Shown: positions 1 to 7,998 of the stretch, in pieces
Position numbering within the stretch: position 1 is the first letter of the stretch
Layout: each line of letters opens with the position of its first letter
Source of the DNA: Clostridia bacterium
Lineage (GTDB): Bacteria; Bacillota; Clostridia; Oscillospirales; Acutalibacteraceae
Length of the DNA stretch: 64,000 nt
NCBI GenBank assembly: GCA_017430535.1
Contig: JAFRMR010000023.1
Location: 124,001-188,000, forward strand
Reading direction: 5' to 3'
Translations under genes and position numbers: made by a program
The notes under the pieces: generated by a model
Seen by the model: only the letters and a program-made list of their open reading frames with translations
What the model was told of the DNA's origin: nothing
Databases searched by the model: none

Positions 1-469
1 GCTTTGCGGCGGCTTCGGGATCAACTGCCTCAAGTTCCTTTAAGAGAACCTCGCCGCCTTCGGCCTCCGCCCGGGCTTTAAGTAGTTCTCTGTATTCAAA
101 ATCGCTTTTCTCCTCAAAGAAGGTTAGCCCCTCTGCAAGAGAGGAGTAGTAAAGACCTGTACCGCCCACGAGAACGGGCACCCTGCCCCGTGAGTGAATA
201 TCATCGATAACCTCTGCCGCTTTTTCGCAGTAATCCGCAACGCTGAAAACTTCATCCGGCTCAAGGAAATCAATAAGATGATGGGGGATACCCTGCATCT
301 CCTTTGCCGTGGGCTTTGCGGTGGCAATATCCATGTGCCTGTAAATCTGCATGGAATCGCAGGAAACAACTTCGCCGCCTATTCTTTTGCAGATTTCAAC
401 ACCCAGGGCGGTTTTGCCGGACGCCGTGGGACCAACTACGGCATAAAGCTTCTTTTTACACTCTTCCAA
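1..469 (-). CDS. miaA: tRNA dimethylallyltransferase MiaA (partial, C-terminus outside window)
   Basis: Transfers a dimethylallyl group to N6 of A37 in tRNAs that read UNN codons; MiaB, encoded in the same operon, then adds the methylthio group. The N-terminal part is visible: a P-loop reading VVGPTASGKTAL, then SCDSMQIYRHMDIATAKPT and VPVLVGGTGLYY, all typical of the family. The reading frame runs off the window at position 1, so roughly the last half is missing. No ATG is available: a stop lies in frame nine codons upstream, and TTG at 469-467, preceded by purine-rich sequence, is the most likely start. It overlaps the end of mutL by about 14 bases, which implies translational coupling. Identity is secure; the exact start is not. 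Confidence 0.93.
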   Translation of the reverse strand, partial: MEECKKKLYAVVGPTASGKTALGVEICKRIGGEVVSCDSMQIYRHMDIATAKPTAKEMQGIPHHLIDFLEPDEVFSVADYCEKAAEVIDDIHSRGRVPVLVGGTGLYYSSLAEGLTFFEEKSDFEYRELLKARAEAEGGEVLLKELEAVDPEAAAK

Positions 470-2411
470 AATTCTTTTCCAGCTCTCTCTGAGTCATTTC
501 AATTATTACGGGACGGCCGTGGGGACAATACCTGATATCCGGCATTGAAAGCACCTGCTTTGCAAATATCTCCATCTCTTTGCGGGTGGTGAAATCCCCG
601 GCCTTTATGGCGCTTCTGCAGGCGACGGAGTGGAAAATCCAATCCAGTTTTTCAAAAGAAACATCCTGCTTTTTTTCAACAAATCTGCCGGCAATCTCCG
701 CAATAACATCGGGAATATCATCCTGAGAAAGCTCCATGGGGCATTCCCTTACCAGCACGCAGCCGCCGCCGAAATCCTCAGCATCAAAACCGGAATTCCT
801 GAGCAGCTCCGTATTCTCTAGAATTGCGGAATATTCATCCTTGGACAGGGTAACCGTAACGGGCATAAGCAGAATCTGGCCGCTCCTCTCCCCGTTGCCG
901 GCTTTAAGGCGCTCATAAATAATCCTTTCATGAGCAGCGTGTTTATCTATGAAAACCAGCTTTTTGCCGTACTGGCAGATGATATATGTTCGGAAAGCCT
1001 CGCCTAAAAGGAAGAATTCATCCTCATTGAATTCGGCATCGTTATTCTGTTCATCATTAACGGAGACCGGCTCTTCTTCCGGTTGCTGAGATGCATTCTG
1101 CGCCGGCCGGGAATTAAGCAGTATGCTTTCAAGAGAATCTACGGGATTTTTATCGGCGAAAGCGGATTCCTCAGGCGAAGAAGCGGTAACGGTTTCTTTT
1201 GCGGGCACAAAAGGTACCGGCTTCTCAGCAGATTCGCGGATTTCACGGGCAAGGTCAATTACCGCCGGGGTATCTTCACCCTGCTTAACGGAAGACCTTT
1301 GCCAGAAATTGGACTTTTCTTCCGCTTTACGGTATGAAAAACGGCCGCCCGTGCCGGTTCCGGATTCCTTGACGGAGGAAACAGCGGGCTTTTTGCCGAT
1401 GGAATCTATCTGCTTGGGTGTGTCACCAAGTGCAACTGCGTTTTTGCAGGCATAGAAAACAGCGTTGAATATGAGCTTTTCATCCGAAAAACGCACTTCT
1501 GTTTTTGCGGGGTGCACATTTACATCCACCGCAGAAGGATCAAGCTCTATATTAAGCACACAGGAAGGAAACTTGCCGACCATTATGCTGTGCTTATATG
1601 CTTCTGACAGGGCCGCGGAACCGGTACCGGTTTTGACGAACCTGTTATTGATGAAGAAATACTGCATATTTCTGTTGGGGCGTGAATACTGAGGCTTGCA
1701 GATAAAACCGGATACCTTAACCCCGTTTATCTCCTGCTCACAGGGGATAAGCTGAGAGGCAAAATCCCTGCCCAGAGTTTCGCCGATGCAGGTGAGCATA
1801 TCGCCTTTGCCGCTGGTAAGGAGCACCTGCTTGCCCTCGCGGATAAAGCGGAAGGAAACACCAGGGTGAGAAAGGGCGATTCTGTCCACAACCTGGGCTA
1901 CGGCGTTAGCTTCGGTAACATCCTTTTTGAGGAACTTCATACGGGCCGGGGTTTTGAGAAACAGGTTGCGTACGATAATCGTGGTGCCCACGGGGCAGCC
2001 CGCATCATCGGTAAGCTTTTCTTCGCCGTATTCAATGCAGTACCGTGTGCCTATATTCTCCTGCCCGGTTCTTGTGAGCATTTCAACGGCGGCAACCGCC
2101 GCAATGCTGGCAAGGGCCTCGCCCCTGAAACCGAGAGTCATAATTGAATTAAGGTTTTCCGCTGTGGTTATTTTGCTTGTGGCGTGGCTTACAAAGGCGT
2201 TTTTGATATCCTCCCTTGCTATGCCGCAGCCGTTATCCGTTACCCTGATATGGGAAATGCCGCCGTTTTTAATCTCAACGGTTACGGTATCTGCGCCGGC
2301 ATCTATGGCATTCTCAAGCAGTTCCTTGACTATGGAGGCGGGCCTTTCAACAACCTCGCCTGCGGCAATAAGCTCGGCAAGATGTTTGGGCATTACTTTG
2401 ATTTTCGGCAC
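456..2411 (-). CDS. mutL: DNA mismatch repair protein MutL (endonuclease type)
   Basis: Couples mismatch recognition by MutS to strand incision. The N-terminal GHKL ATPase motifs are present: KELLENAIDAGA (Glu30 and Asn34), DNGCGI near 60 and GFRGEALASI near 95. A low-complexity linker (about 340-450) leads to the C-terminal dimerisation domain. That domain carries the endonuclease metal motif as DKHAAHERIIYE near 488, plus ACRSAIKAG and CPHGRP. This is the nicking type expected where MutH and Dam methylation are absent. At 651 aa it has normal length. GTG is the start, with GGAAG seven bases upstream. It follows mutS after 26 bases and overlaps miaA. Confidence 0.98.
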   Translation of the reverse strand: MPKIKVMPKHLAELIAAGEVVERPASIVKELLENAIDAGADTVTVEIKNGGISHIRVTDNGCGIAREDIKNAFVSHATSKITTAENLNSIMTLGFRGEALASIAAVAAVEMLTRTGQENIGTRYCIEYGEEKLTDDAGCPVGTTIIVRNLFLKTPARMKFLKKDVTEANAVAQVVDRIALSHPGVSFRFIREGKQVLLTSGKGDMLTCIGETLGRDFASQLIPCEQEINGVKVSGFICKPQYSRPNRNMQYFFINNRFVKTGTGSAALSEAYKHSIMVGKFPSCVLNIELDPSAVDVNVHPAKTEVRFSDEKLIFNAVFYACKNAVALGDTPKQIDSIGKKPAVSSVKESGTGTGGRFSYRKAEEKSNFWQRSSVKQGEDTPAVIDLAREIRESAEKPVPFVPAKETVTASSPEESAFADKNPVDSLESILLNSRPAQNASQQPEEEPVSVNDEQNNDAEFNEDEFFLLGEAFRTYIICQYGKKLVFIDKHAAHERIIYERLKAGNGERSGQILLMPVTVTLSKDEYSAILENTELLRNSGFDAEDFGGGCVLVRECPMELSQDDIPDVIAEIAGRFVEKKQDVSFEKLDWIFHSVACRSAIKAGDFTTRKEMEIFAKQVLSMPDIRYCPHGRPVIIEMTQRELEKNFGRV

Positions 2412-2437
2412 AGAATCACTTCCTTTCTTAAAACGGA

Positions 2438-5050
2438 TTATTCGCCGGCCATTGAAATTAAATCGTAAAGAGTCTGCATTGCTTCAATGGGGGTAAGGGT
2501 ATTTATATCTATCTCTCTGAGCTTTTCACGGATTGACTGCTCCCCGCCGGAAGCAAAGGAGAGCTGGTCCGGCTCACTGCTCGGAACGGAATCCGGATAA
2601 ACGGAAACGGGAACGCCCTGCTGCTCTTCAATCTCTTTAAGAACAGCTTTGGCTCTTTCTACCACGGATGAGGGAACCCCTGCAAGCTTTGCAACCTCAA
2701 TACCGTAGCTGCCGTCGGCGCAGCCGGGAACAATGCGCCTGAGGAAAGTAATGTTATCTCCCCTCTTCTTGACGGCGATGTTGTAATTCTTAACGCCGGG
2801 AACTTTGTTTTCAAGCTCCGTAAGCTCGTGGTAATGGGTGGCAAAAAGGGTTTTGGCGCCGAGTTTCTTTTTATCGGAGGAATACTCCAGCACAGCCCTT
2901 GCTATGCTCATGCCGTCATAGGTGGAGGTTCCTCTGCCTATTTCGTCAAAAATTATAAGGCTTCTTGCTGTGGCGTTTTTGAGAATATCCGCAACTTCGT
3001 TCATCTCCACCATAAAGGTTGAGGAACCGGAGGCAAGGTCATCCGAAGCGCCTATACGGGTATAAATGCCGTCCACTATACACAGCCGGGCGGATGCGGC
3101 GGGAACAAAGGAGCCCGCCTGAGCCATTATACAGATAAGAGCAACCTGGCGCATATAGGTGGATTTACCCGCCATATTGGGCCCGGTGATTATGGCGCAG
3201 CGGTTATCCCCCGAATCAAGGTGAGTGTTATTGGGCACGAAGGGATAGCCGATCATCTTTTCCACCACGGGGTGGCGGCCGTCGGTGATTATTATTTCGC
3301 TGCCGGCGTTCATTTCCGGGCAGACATAGTTATTCTCTGTGGCAACAAAGGCGAAGGAGCAGAGGGTATCAAGAGTAGCAAGGGCCGACGCGGTGCGCTG
3401 AATTTCATAAATCTTTTCGGCGGCCTTGGCCCTGATGGTATTGAATATCTCATACTCGAGGCCCGTGGTTCTTTCCTGGGCGCTGAGCACCTTTGCCTCA
3501 AGCTCTTTAAGCTCCTGGGTTATGAATCTTTCGCAGTTTACAAGGGTCTGCTTCCTGATATAGTCATCGGGCACAAGCTCCTTGAAGGAATTGCTGACCT
3601 CTATATAGTAGCCGAAAACCCGGTTGTAGCCGATTTTCAGCTTTTTGATGCCTGTTCTTTCCTGCTCCCTCATCTGGATATCCGCAAGGAAGCCTTTGCC
3701 GTTCTTTATGATATTGCGGTATTCATCCAGCTCCGAATTGAAGCCGTCCCTTATCATACCGCCCTCTCTGACGGAAAACGGGGGTTCATCAACAATGGCG
3801 TTCTCAATAATTGCGGTTATATCCTCAAGTGGCTCAAGATCTTTGTTTATATCTTTAAGCAAAGAACAGCGGGAGTTTTCAAGCTTTGTTTTTATTTCGG
3901 GAATAATTGCAAGGGAGGATGAAAGGGCTTTAAGCTCTCTTGCGTTTGCTGTGCCGTAGGAAATTCTGGTAATAAGCCGCTCAATATCCTGGCAGCGGCT
4001 GAGAAGCTCGGTAATCTCATCCCGGAGCAGGGAGGAATCGTACAGCTCTTTTACCGCGTTATGACGTTTGGTGATGCCGCCCATATTGATAAGGGGCCTT
4101 TCAATCCATGCTCTGAGCATTCTTTTGCCCATGGAGGTTTTGGTTTTATCAAGCACCCAGAGCAGGGAGCCCTTCTTTTCTCTTGAGCGGAGGGTTTCTA
4201 TAATCTCAAGATTGCGCAGAGATGAAACATCAAGCCTGAGGTAGCTGGTTTCGCCGTAGAAATTGATTGAGCGGATATTTTCAAGCTCGTTTTTCTGAAC
4301 GGATTTAAGATAGGAAAGAGCGCTGCCGATTGCGCCGATAAGGGCGCCGCCGGGTTTTTCCGTTAAATCATCAACGGATTTTACGCCGAAGTGCCTGAGA
4401 ATTATTCCGGTGTTTATTGAAAGATCAAAGCACCCGTCATCAAGCAGCTCGCAGGTTGTGCCGCTGAGACGGTTCTTAATGAATTCGCCGATTTCGGGAA
4501 TGGAAACAACGGCGGAGTTTACGATTATTTCTCTTGGGGCAAATCTGCCAAGCTCGTTTATTATGCTTTTGCCGCAGCTTTTCCTCTCAAATGAGGCGGC
4601 GTACATATCCCCTGTGGAAACATCGGTAAAGCATACGCCTGCACCGTCATCCAGCACGCATACGCTGCCGAGAAAGTTGTTTTTGCCCTCATCAAGCATA
4701 GTGCTCTCAATTACTGTGCCGGGGGTGATAACCCTGGTAACATTGCGCTTAACTATGCCTTTGGCAAGGGCGGGGTCTTCAAGCTGCTCGCAGATAGCAA
4801 CCTTATACCCTTTTGATACAAGGCGGGCTATGTAGCTGTCACAGGCGTGGTAAGGTATGCCGCACATGGGGGCGCGCTCCTGCTGGCCGCAGTCTCTGCC
4901 GGTAAGAACAAGCTCAAGCTCTGCGGATGCGGTTTTGGCGTCCTCAAAAAACATCTCATAAAAATCACCCAGACGAAACATAAGGATAGTATCCGGGTAT
5001 TGCTTTTTAATCTCAAAATACTGTTTCATCATGGGTGTGTACTCTGCCAT
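2438..5050 (-). CDS. mutS: DNA mismatch repair protein MutS
   Basis: Recognises base mismatches and small loops and recruits MutL. The mismatch-wedge motif F-x-E is visible as GDFYEMF (Phe30, Glu32). The connector, lever and clamp regions follow. The ATPase has a Walker A GPNMAGKST near 623, then IFDEIGRGTSTYDG (Walker B and signature) and TLFATHYHEL. Length 870 aa matches MutS1. It lies between ylbF and mutL in the miaB-ylbF-mutS-mutL-miaA operon; 89 bases separate it from ylbF, with no clear terminator. Confidence 0.98.
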   Translation of the reverse strand: MAEYTPMMKQYFEIKKQYPDTILMFRLGDFYEMFFEDAKTASAELELVLTGRDCGQQERAPMCGIPYHACDSYIARLVSKGYKVAICEQLEDPALAKGIVKRNVTRVITPGTVIESTMLDEGKNNFLGSVCVLDDGAGVCFTDVSTGDMYAASFERKSCGKSIINELGRFAPREIIVNSAVVSIPEIGEFIKNRLSGTTCELLDDGCFDLSINTGIILRHFGVKSVDDLTEKPGGALIGAIGSALSYLKSVQKNELENIRSINFYGETSYLRLDVSSLRNLEIIETLRSREKKGSLLWVLDKTKTSMGKRMLRAWIERPLINMGGITKRHNAVKELYDSSLLRDEITELLSRCQDIERLITRISYGTANARELKALSSSLAIIPEIKTKLENSRCSLLKDINKDLEPLEDITAIIENAIVDEPPFSVREGGMIRDGFNSELDEYRNIIKNGKGFLADIQMREQERTGIKKLKIGYNRVFGYYIEVSNSFKELVPDDYIRKQTLVNCERFITQELKELEAKVLSAQERTTGLEYEIFNTIRAKAAEKIYEIQRTASALATLDTLCSFAFVATENNYVCPEMNAGSEIIITDGRHPVVEKMIGYPFVPNNTHLDSGDNRCAIITGPNMAGKSTYMRQVALICIMAQAGSFVPAASARLCIVDGIYTRIGASDDLASGSSTFMVEMNEVADILKNATARSLIIFDEIGRGTSTYDGMSIARAVLEYSSDKKKLGAKTLFATHYHELTELENKVPGVKNYNIAVKKRGDNITFLRRIVPGCADGSYGIEVAKLAGVPSSVVERAKAVLKEIEEQQGVPVSVYPDSVPSSEPDQLSFASGGEQSIREKLREIDINTLTPIEAMQTLYDLISMAGE

Positions 5051-5139
5051 TTATGCTTACCTGACCTTTCAATAAACATCTGAACAAACATCGGAAACCG
5101 GGGCTGACGGATTATATACTCCGCCGGCCCCGACAGTTA

Positions 5140-5553
5140 TCAGTTGCAGCCGCTGCAGCTTTCGCAGTCGCAGGAGCAGCCGTGCTCCTCGTGAGGCTCA
5201 CAGGTTGCGGGATCCTCGCCCTGAAGGCAGAGGGTAAAAATTGCGTTGATGTACTTCATAAGGGAGTCAATCTCTGTTGCGGCCTCTTCGTAAGCCCTCA
5301 TATTGGGGTTTGCCATAATCTGGGCATAAAGCTGACCGAACTCTTTATCAAGTTCCTGAAGCTTTGCTTCGCTTTTATCCGGCTTTGCGGCCTCGGCCTG
5401 AAAAGCGGACTGAGCAAACTGCAACTTTGCAATAAGCTCGTTGAGGGCGGTATCGCTCTCGTTTACCTTCTGGGCCTCGGCAAACTTAAGGTATCTTTCA
5501 TCCTTCTGAAGAAGTGCGCCCAGTTCTCTTGCTTTTTCAACAATAATATCCAT
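5140..5553 (-). CDS. YlbF/YmcA-family protein with cysteine-rich tail
   Basis: A 137-aa, mainly helical protein of the YlbF/YmcA (RicF/RicA) family. In Bacillus subtilis two such proteins form a complex with YaaT that binds Fe-S clusters and influences RNase Y-dependent mRNA processing, competence, biofilm and sporulation. ymcA in that species also sits directly after miaB and near mutSL, so this is the positional counterpart. The last 30 residues hold seven cysteines (ending CSCDCESCSGCN) and two histidines, consistent with metal or Fe-S ligation. Start: ATG at 5553, because GGAGAAAG lies just upstream and a longer reading would run into miaB. Which Ric subunit it equals is uncertain. Confidence 0.85.
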   Translation of the reverse strand: MDIIVEKARELGALLQKDERYLKFAEAQKVNESDTALNELIAKLQFAQSAFQAEAAKPDKSEAKLQELDKEFGQLYAQIMANPNMRAYEEAATEIDSLMKYINAIFTLCLQGEDPATCEPHEEHGCSCDCESCSGCN

Positions 5554-5600
5554 GTCTTTCTCCAATCGTGTTTTTATAAGATTAATGCCGTAAAACTTTA

Positions 5601-7016
5601 TCAGTTGCACAGCTGTCCTCTTAAAATCCAGGTGAGGGATTCCGTAACGGTTACATCCCTGAAAGTGCCTATGCAGTCATCACCGCCGGGGAATTCGATT
5701 ATAACATTGCCTCCGGTTCTTCCGGAAACAAGGCCCTGCTTGCTTCTGCCCTCGCAAAGAACCCTGTAGGTTTTGCCTACGGTTTCTGAGGTGCGCTTTG
5801 TGGCAATCTCCTCCTGCACCGCAAGCAGTTCCCTGAACCATACTCCCTTCTCTTCCTCAGGCACGGGATCCGGCATAGCGGCGGCCTTTGTGCCCGGGCG
5901 GGGTGAATAGATAAAGGAAAACATCGAGGTAAAGCGGGACTGCCGGATGAGATCAAGAGTTTCGCAGAACTCATCATAGGTTTCGCCGGGGAAACCCACA
6001 ATAACATCGGATGTTACGGAAAGCTCCGGCATAACGGAATAGGCGTAATTCAGAAGCTCCAGATATTTTTCACGGGTATAGCCTCTGTTCATCTCTTTAA
6101 GCACCCTGTTGCATCCGCTCTGGAAAGGAAGATGAAGATGCTTTGCAACTTTGCTGCAGGAAGCCATTGTATCAAGCAGCTCCCGGGTGCAGTCCTTGGG
6201 GTGGGAGGTCATAAACCGGATTATGAAATCCCCCTCAATATCATTTATTTCACGGAGCAGGCGGGAAAAGTCATAACCGAAGGAAGGGCTTTTGCCATAG
6301 GAATTCACATTCTGCCCCAGAAGGGTAATTTCTTTATATCCGCTTTTAACAAGATTTTCTGCTTCTTCAATAATAAGGCGGGGGTCTCTGCTTCTTTCGC
6401 GACCCTTTACATAGGGCACTATACAGTAACTGCAGAAATTGTTGCAGCCGTACATTATGGGGAGCCAGGCTTTAAAGCTGCTGTCCCTTACCACGGGGAG
6501 ATCTTCGCAGATAAAGCCGTCGCCCTGAGGTATTTCGCATATCTTTTCGCCTTTGGCAAGGGTTCTGTAAACAAACTCCGGCAGGCGGTGGCCTGCATTG
6601 GTGCCGAAAATAACATCAACAAATGAATAGCTTTTTCTTATCTTTTCGGCAACGGATGCCTGCTGAACCATACAGCCGCAGAGCATTATACGGAGATTTT
6701 TCTTTGCGAGCCTCAGATTTTTGAGAGCCCCCACATTGCCGAAGACTCTGTCCTGAGCGTGCTCCCTGATAGCGCAGGTGTTGTAAAGAATAAGATCCGC
6801 CTCTTCAAGCACATCCGTAAAACCGAATCCCATTTCAGAAAGCATACCTTTGAGCCGTTCGCTATCCGACACATTTGCCTGGCAGCCGTAGGTATGCACA
6901 AAGGCCTTGGGTGAAGGCCCGAAAAGGGAAAGGACCGTTTCACCTGCAAGGAGCATATATTCTTTTTGCTTTTCTCTTTCCTCGGCGGAAACCGAGAATT
7001 TCTGATTATCTGTCAT
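5601..7016 (-). CDS. miaB: tRNA-2-methylthio-N6-dimethylallyladenosine synthase MiaB
   Basis: A radical-SAM methylthiotransferase that converts i6A37 to ms2i6A37. The N-terminal UPF0004 domain has its three auxiliary-cluster cysteines in YGCQAN, NTCAIREHA and LCGCM. The radical-SAM triad is CNNFCSYC near 190, followed by VPYVKGRERSR. A C-terminal TRAM domain ends the protein. Length 471 aa is usual. ATG at 7016 has GGAG eight bases upstream. It is first in the operon that ends with miaA, and a sigma-A promoter lies just upstream, overlapping the end of the metallo-beta-lactamase gene. Confidence 0.98.
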   Translation of the reverse strand: MTDNQKFSVSAEEREKQKEYMLLAGETVLSLFGPSPKAFVHTYGCQANVSDSERLKGMLSEMGFGFTDVLEEADLILYNTCAIREHAQDRVFGNVGALKNLRLAKKNLRIMLCGCMVQQASVAEKIRKSYSFVDVIFGTNAGHRLPEFVYRTLAKGEKICEIPQGDGFICEDLPVVRDSSFKAWLPIMYGCNNFCSYCIVPYVKGRERSRDPRLIIEEAENLVKSGYKEITLLGQNVNSYGKSPSFGYDFSRLLREINDIEGDFIIRFMTSHPKDCTRELLDTMASCSKVAKHLHLPFQSGCNRVLKEMNRGYTREKYLELLNYAYSVMPELSVTSDVIVGFPGETYDEFCETLDLIRQSRFTSMFSFIYSPRPGTKAAAMPDPVPEEEKGVWFRELLAVQEEIATKRTSETVGKTYRVLCEGRSKQGLVSGRTGGNVIIEFPGGDDCIGTFRDVTVTESLTWILRGQLCN

Positions 7017-7049
7017 ATATCATTCTCCAAAATGCGGAGTATCTTATTT

Positions 7050-7078
7050 ATTATATAATAAGCGAGGCGGATATTCAA
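7050..7078 (-). promoter_or_regulatory. Sigma-A promoter of the miaB-ylbF-mutS-mutL-miaA operon
   Basis: On the minus strand TTGAAT (7078-7073) is followed after 17 bases by a perfect TATAAT (7055-7050), about 35 bases before the miaB start codon. The -35 box overlaps the stop codon of the upstream gene, so the operon can be transcribed separately from ftsK-ygiQ. Confidence 0.75.
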
Positions 7079-7998
7079 GGATTATTTGAGGAAGTAACCT
7101 TCATTTTACCGCCGCTGCAGGTAAAGGTTATGCTGCCGCTTAAATCCGTTCTGTAAATATCATCCGTAAAAAGGCGCATACGCTCAAGGGCGGCATCGTG
7201 AGGGTGACCGTAGTCATTATCCCTGCCGCAGGAAATAACGCAGTAATCCGGGGTTGCCGCCTCAAGAAAAGCTTCGCTTGAGGAGCCGGCGGAACCATGG
7301 TGGGCTATTCTGATAACATCGCAGTCAATATCGGCGCCGCTTTCGATAATCTCACGCTCTTCGGCTTCTTCCGCATCGGCGCAGATAAGAAAAGTCTGCT
7401 TGCCGTAGGTTATTTTTGTTACTGCCGAGCTGTTGTTTAAATTTTCATCCTCAAAGGAAACCGGGCCCTCAAACTCCACCTTCGCATCGCCAAGCATGAA
7501 GGAAATCCCCTGCCGGGGCTCTTCAACCCGGGCTCCGCATTCTTCGGCGGCATTCATCATTGCGGAATAGGTTACGGCCGCATCCAGTTCCTTGGGATCT
7601 GTTCTTACGGAGTAAAGTACGCCTGCCCCGAAATAATCAAGCACTTCGGGTATGCCGCCTATGTGGTCGGAATGAGGATGAGTTGCAATAATGTAATCAA
7701 GCTTTTTTATGCCTGCAGAATTAAGTAAGTTGAAAACCTTCTGCTCATATCCGTTTTCGCCCGCATCAATAAGCAGGGACTTGCCGCCGCACACTGCGAG
7801 AGTGCAGTCCCCCTGCCCCACATCGCAGAAGCAGATATAAAACGGCGTATCGTCAAGAGGCTTTTTCTTCTTACTGCCCAGAGTATTTTCAAGGCCTGAG
7901 AGGATACCTCCGTTTGCGGCGAGAAAAACAAGAACCGCTGCGGCAAACGCGATAAAAGCAATTATTTTAAGTGGCTTTTTACTTCTTTTTTCTTTCAT
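7075..7998 (-). CDS. Stand-alone ComEC-type metallo-beta-lactamase-fold hydrolase, membrane-anchored or secreted
   Basis: A 307-aa protein: a basic N-terminus (KEKRSKKPLK), one hydrophobic segment (about 11-32), then a metallo-beta-lactamase domain of the kind normally fused to the end of ComEC. The motifs are intact: CDVGQGD, LLIDAGENG, ATHPHSDHIGG, ICADAE, IAHHGSAGS and YGHPH. The active site should face the cell exterior. Substrate is unknown; related domains are suspected nucleases or phosphodiesterases. Start ATG 7998 is chosen because GGAG lies upstream; it overlaps the end of ygiQ by 20 bases. The ComEC in this window lacks these motifs, so the two may share a role. Confidence 0.88.
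   Translation of the reverse strand: MKEKRSKKPLKIIAFIAFAAAVLVFLAANGGILSGLENTLGSKKKKPLDDTPFYICFCDVGQGDCTLAVCGGKSLLIDAGENGYEQKVFNLLNSAGIKKLDYIIATHPHSDHIGGIPEVLDYFGAGVLYSVRTDPKELDAAVTYSAMMNAAEECGARVEEPRQGISFMLGDAKVEFEGPVSFEDENLNNSSAVTKITYGKQTFLICADAEEAEEREIIESGADIDCDVIRIAHHGSAGSSSEAFLEAATPDYCVISCGRDNDYGHPHDAALERMRLFTDDIYRTDLSGSITFTCSGGKMKVTSSNNP

Noticed and set aside
3221-3922. A 233-codon plus-strand frame opposite mutS
   Set aside because: Lies inside the conserved MutS core on the other strand, with no own start signals.
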